Shown piece after piece: positions 60,092-60,201 of a DNA stretch of 60,201 nucleotides (its first letter is position 1; every line of letters starts with the position of its first letter). The stretch covers positions 1 to 60,201 of the forward strand of contig CAZBNB010000017.1 in NCBI GenBank assembly GCA_964493245.1, read 5' to 3'. This stretch comes from CAZBNB01 sp964493245. Its GTDB lineage: Bacteria > Pseudomonadota > Gammaproteobacteria > Legionellales > Legionellaceae. The translations under genes were made by a program, and so were the position numbers. The notes under the pieces are model-generated. The model was not told the DNA's origin and did no database searches. It worked only from the letters and a program-made list of their open reading frames with translations.

Positions 60092-60201
60092 AGATTGTAG
60101 GATTGTAGGATTGTAGGATTGTAGGATTGTAGGATTGTAGGATTGTAAGATCGTAAGATCGTAAGATCGTAAGATCGTAAGATCGTAAGATCGTAAGATC
60201 G
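60092..60201 (+). repeat. 8-bp tandem repeat array running off the right edge
   Basis: Starts AGATTGTA, then six units of GGATTGTA, then at least six units of AGATCGTA, with a partial unit at the edge. The period is exactly 8. The two-block structure suggests two separate expansions. The full length is unknown. Confidence 0.95.

Noticed and set aside
60092..60201. CRISPR array
   Set aside because: The period is 8 bp with no spacers; it is a simple tandem repeat.

Overview
The window reads as a gammaproteobacterial chromosome, most likely from a host-associated member of the Legionellales (Legionella/Coxiella/Aquicella/Berkiella-like). The evidence is a set of gammaproteobacterial housekeeping genes in familiar blocks (nadK-recN, ubiE-ubiJ-ubiB, smpB/glmS/tex/yciA, trpCFBA), moderate-to-low GC, and several effector-like accessory genes: a Rab-like GTPase, coiled-coil membrane proteins, acidic disordered proteins and secreted peptides. 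No rRNA, tRNA or CRISPR was seen. The genus is an inference.

Bases 1-9.5 kb: the tail of an unknown protein that enters from the left edge, a LOG-family protein with a signal peptide, an aromatic amino-acid permease, an ABC-F ATPase and an aspartyl beta-hydroxylase-like enzyme (all minus), then the trpCFBA operon (plus) behind its own promoter. A perfect 36-bp inverted repeat lies between the divergent units. trpE, trpG and trpD are absent here.

Bases 9.5-20 kb: a flippase-like membrane protein coupled to CorA, a secreted protein, an RraA-like protein, an uncharacterised protein, a YqjD/YqjE-type membrane operon, a one-module NRPS (A-PCP-C) with an asparagine-like specificity code, and rdgB.

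Bases 20-38 kb are mainly accessory: an acidic disordered protein with lysine clusters, a secreted eight-cysteine peptide, a three-gene cluster of coiled-coil/membrane proteins, a P-loop protein with three 29-residue repeats, a secreted adenosine deaminase, a 2H-phosphoesterase-like protein, a RAYT (REP-associated transposase) element whose terminal repeats form the C-termini of its neighbours, a dihydrouridine synthase, YchJ, a Stealth sugar-phosphate transferase, a lipoprotein, an esterase, and a four-gene cluster with a degenerate Rab-like GTPase overlapping a membrane-anchor ORF.

Bases 38-60 kb are mostly core: guaC, PIN-PhoH, smpB, glmS, tex, yciA, a conserved unknown, a Gly/Tyr/His-rich secreted protein, an unusual fusion of a ferritin-like di-iron domain to an E2-type acyltransferase domain, recN, nadK, typA, a pteridine-reductase-like SDR, kgtP and ubiB-ubiJ-ubiE. 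The right edge enters an 8-bp tandem array.

A 123-bp non-autonomous element occurs six times, always between genes. Five copies have identical 5-bp target duplications and the sixth differs at one base. One copy is split by a second element flanked by TA. The strongest candidates for new biology are the ferritin/E2 fusion, the degenerate Rab-like GTPase with its A7 frameshift-prone junction to a transmembrane ORF, the repeat-derived C-terminal tails, the Asn-type one-module NRPS and the eight-cysteine secreted peptide.
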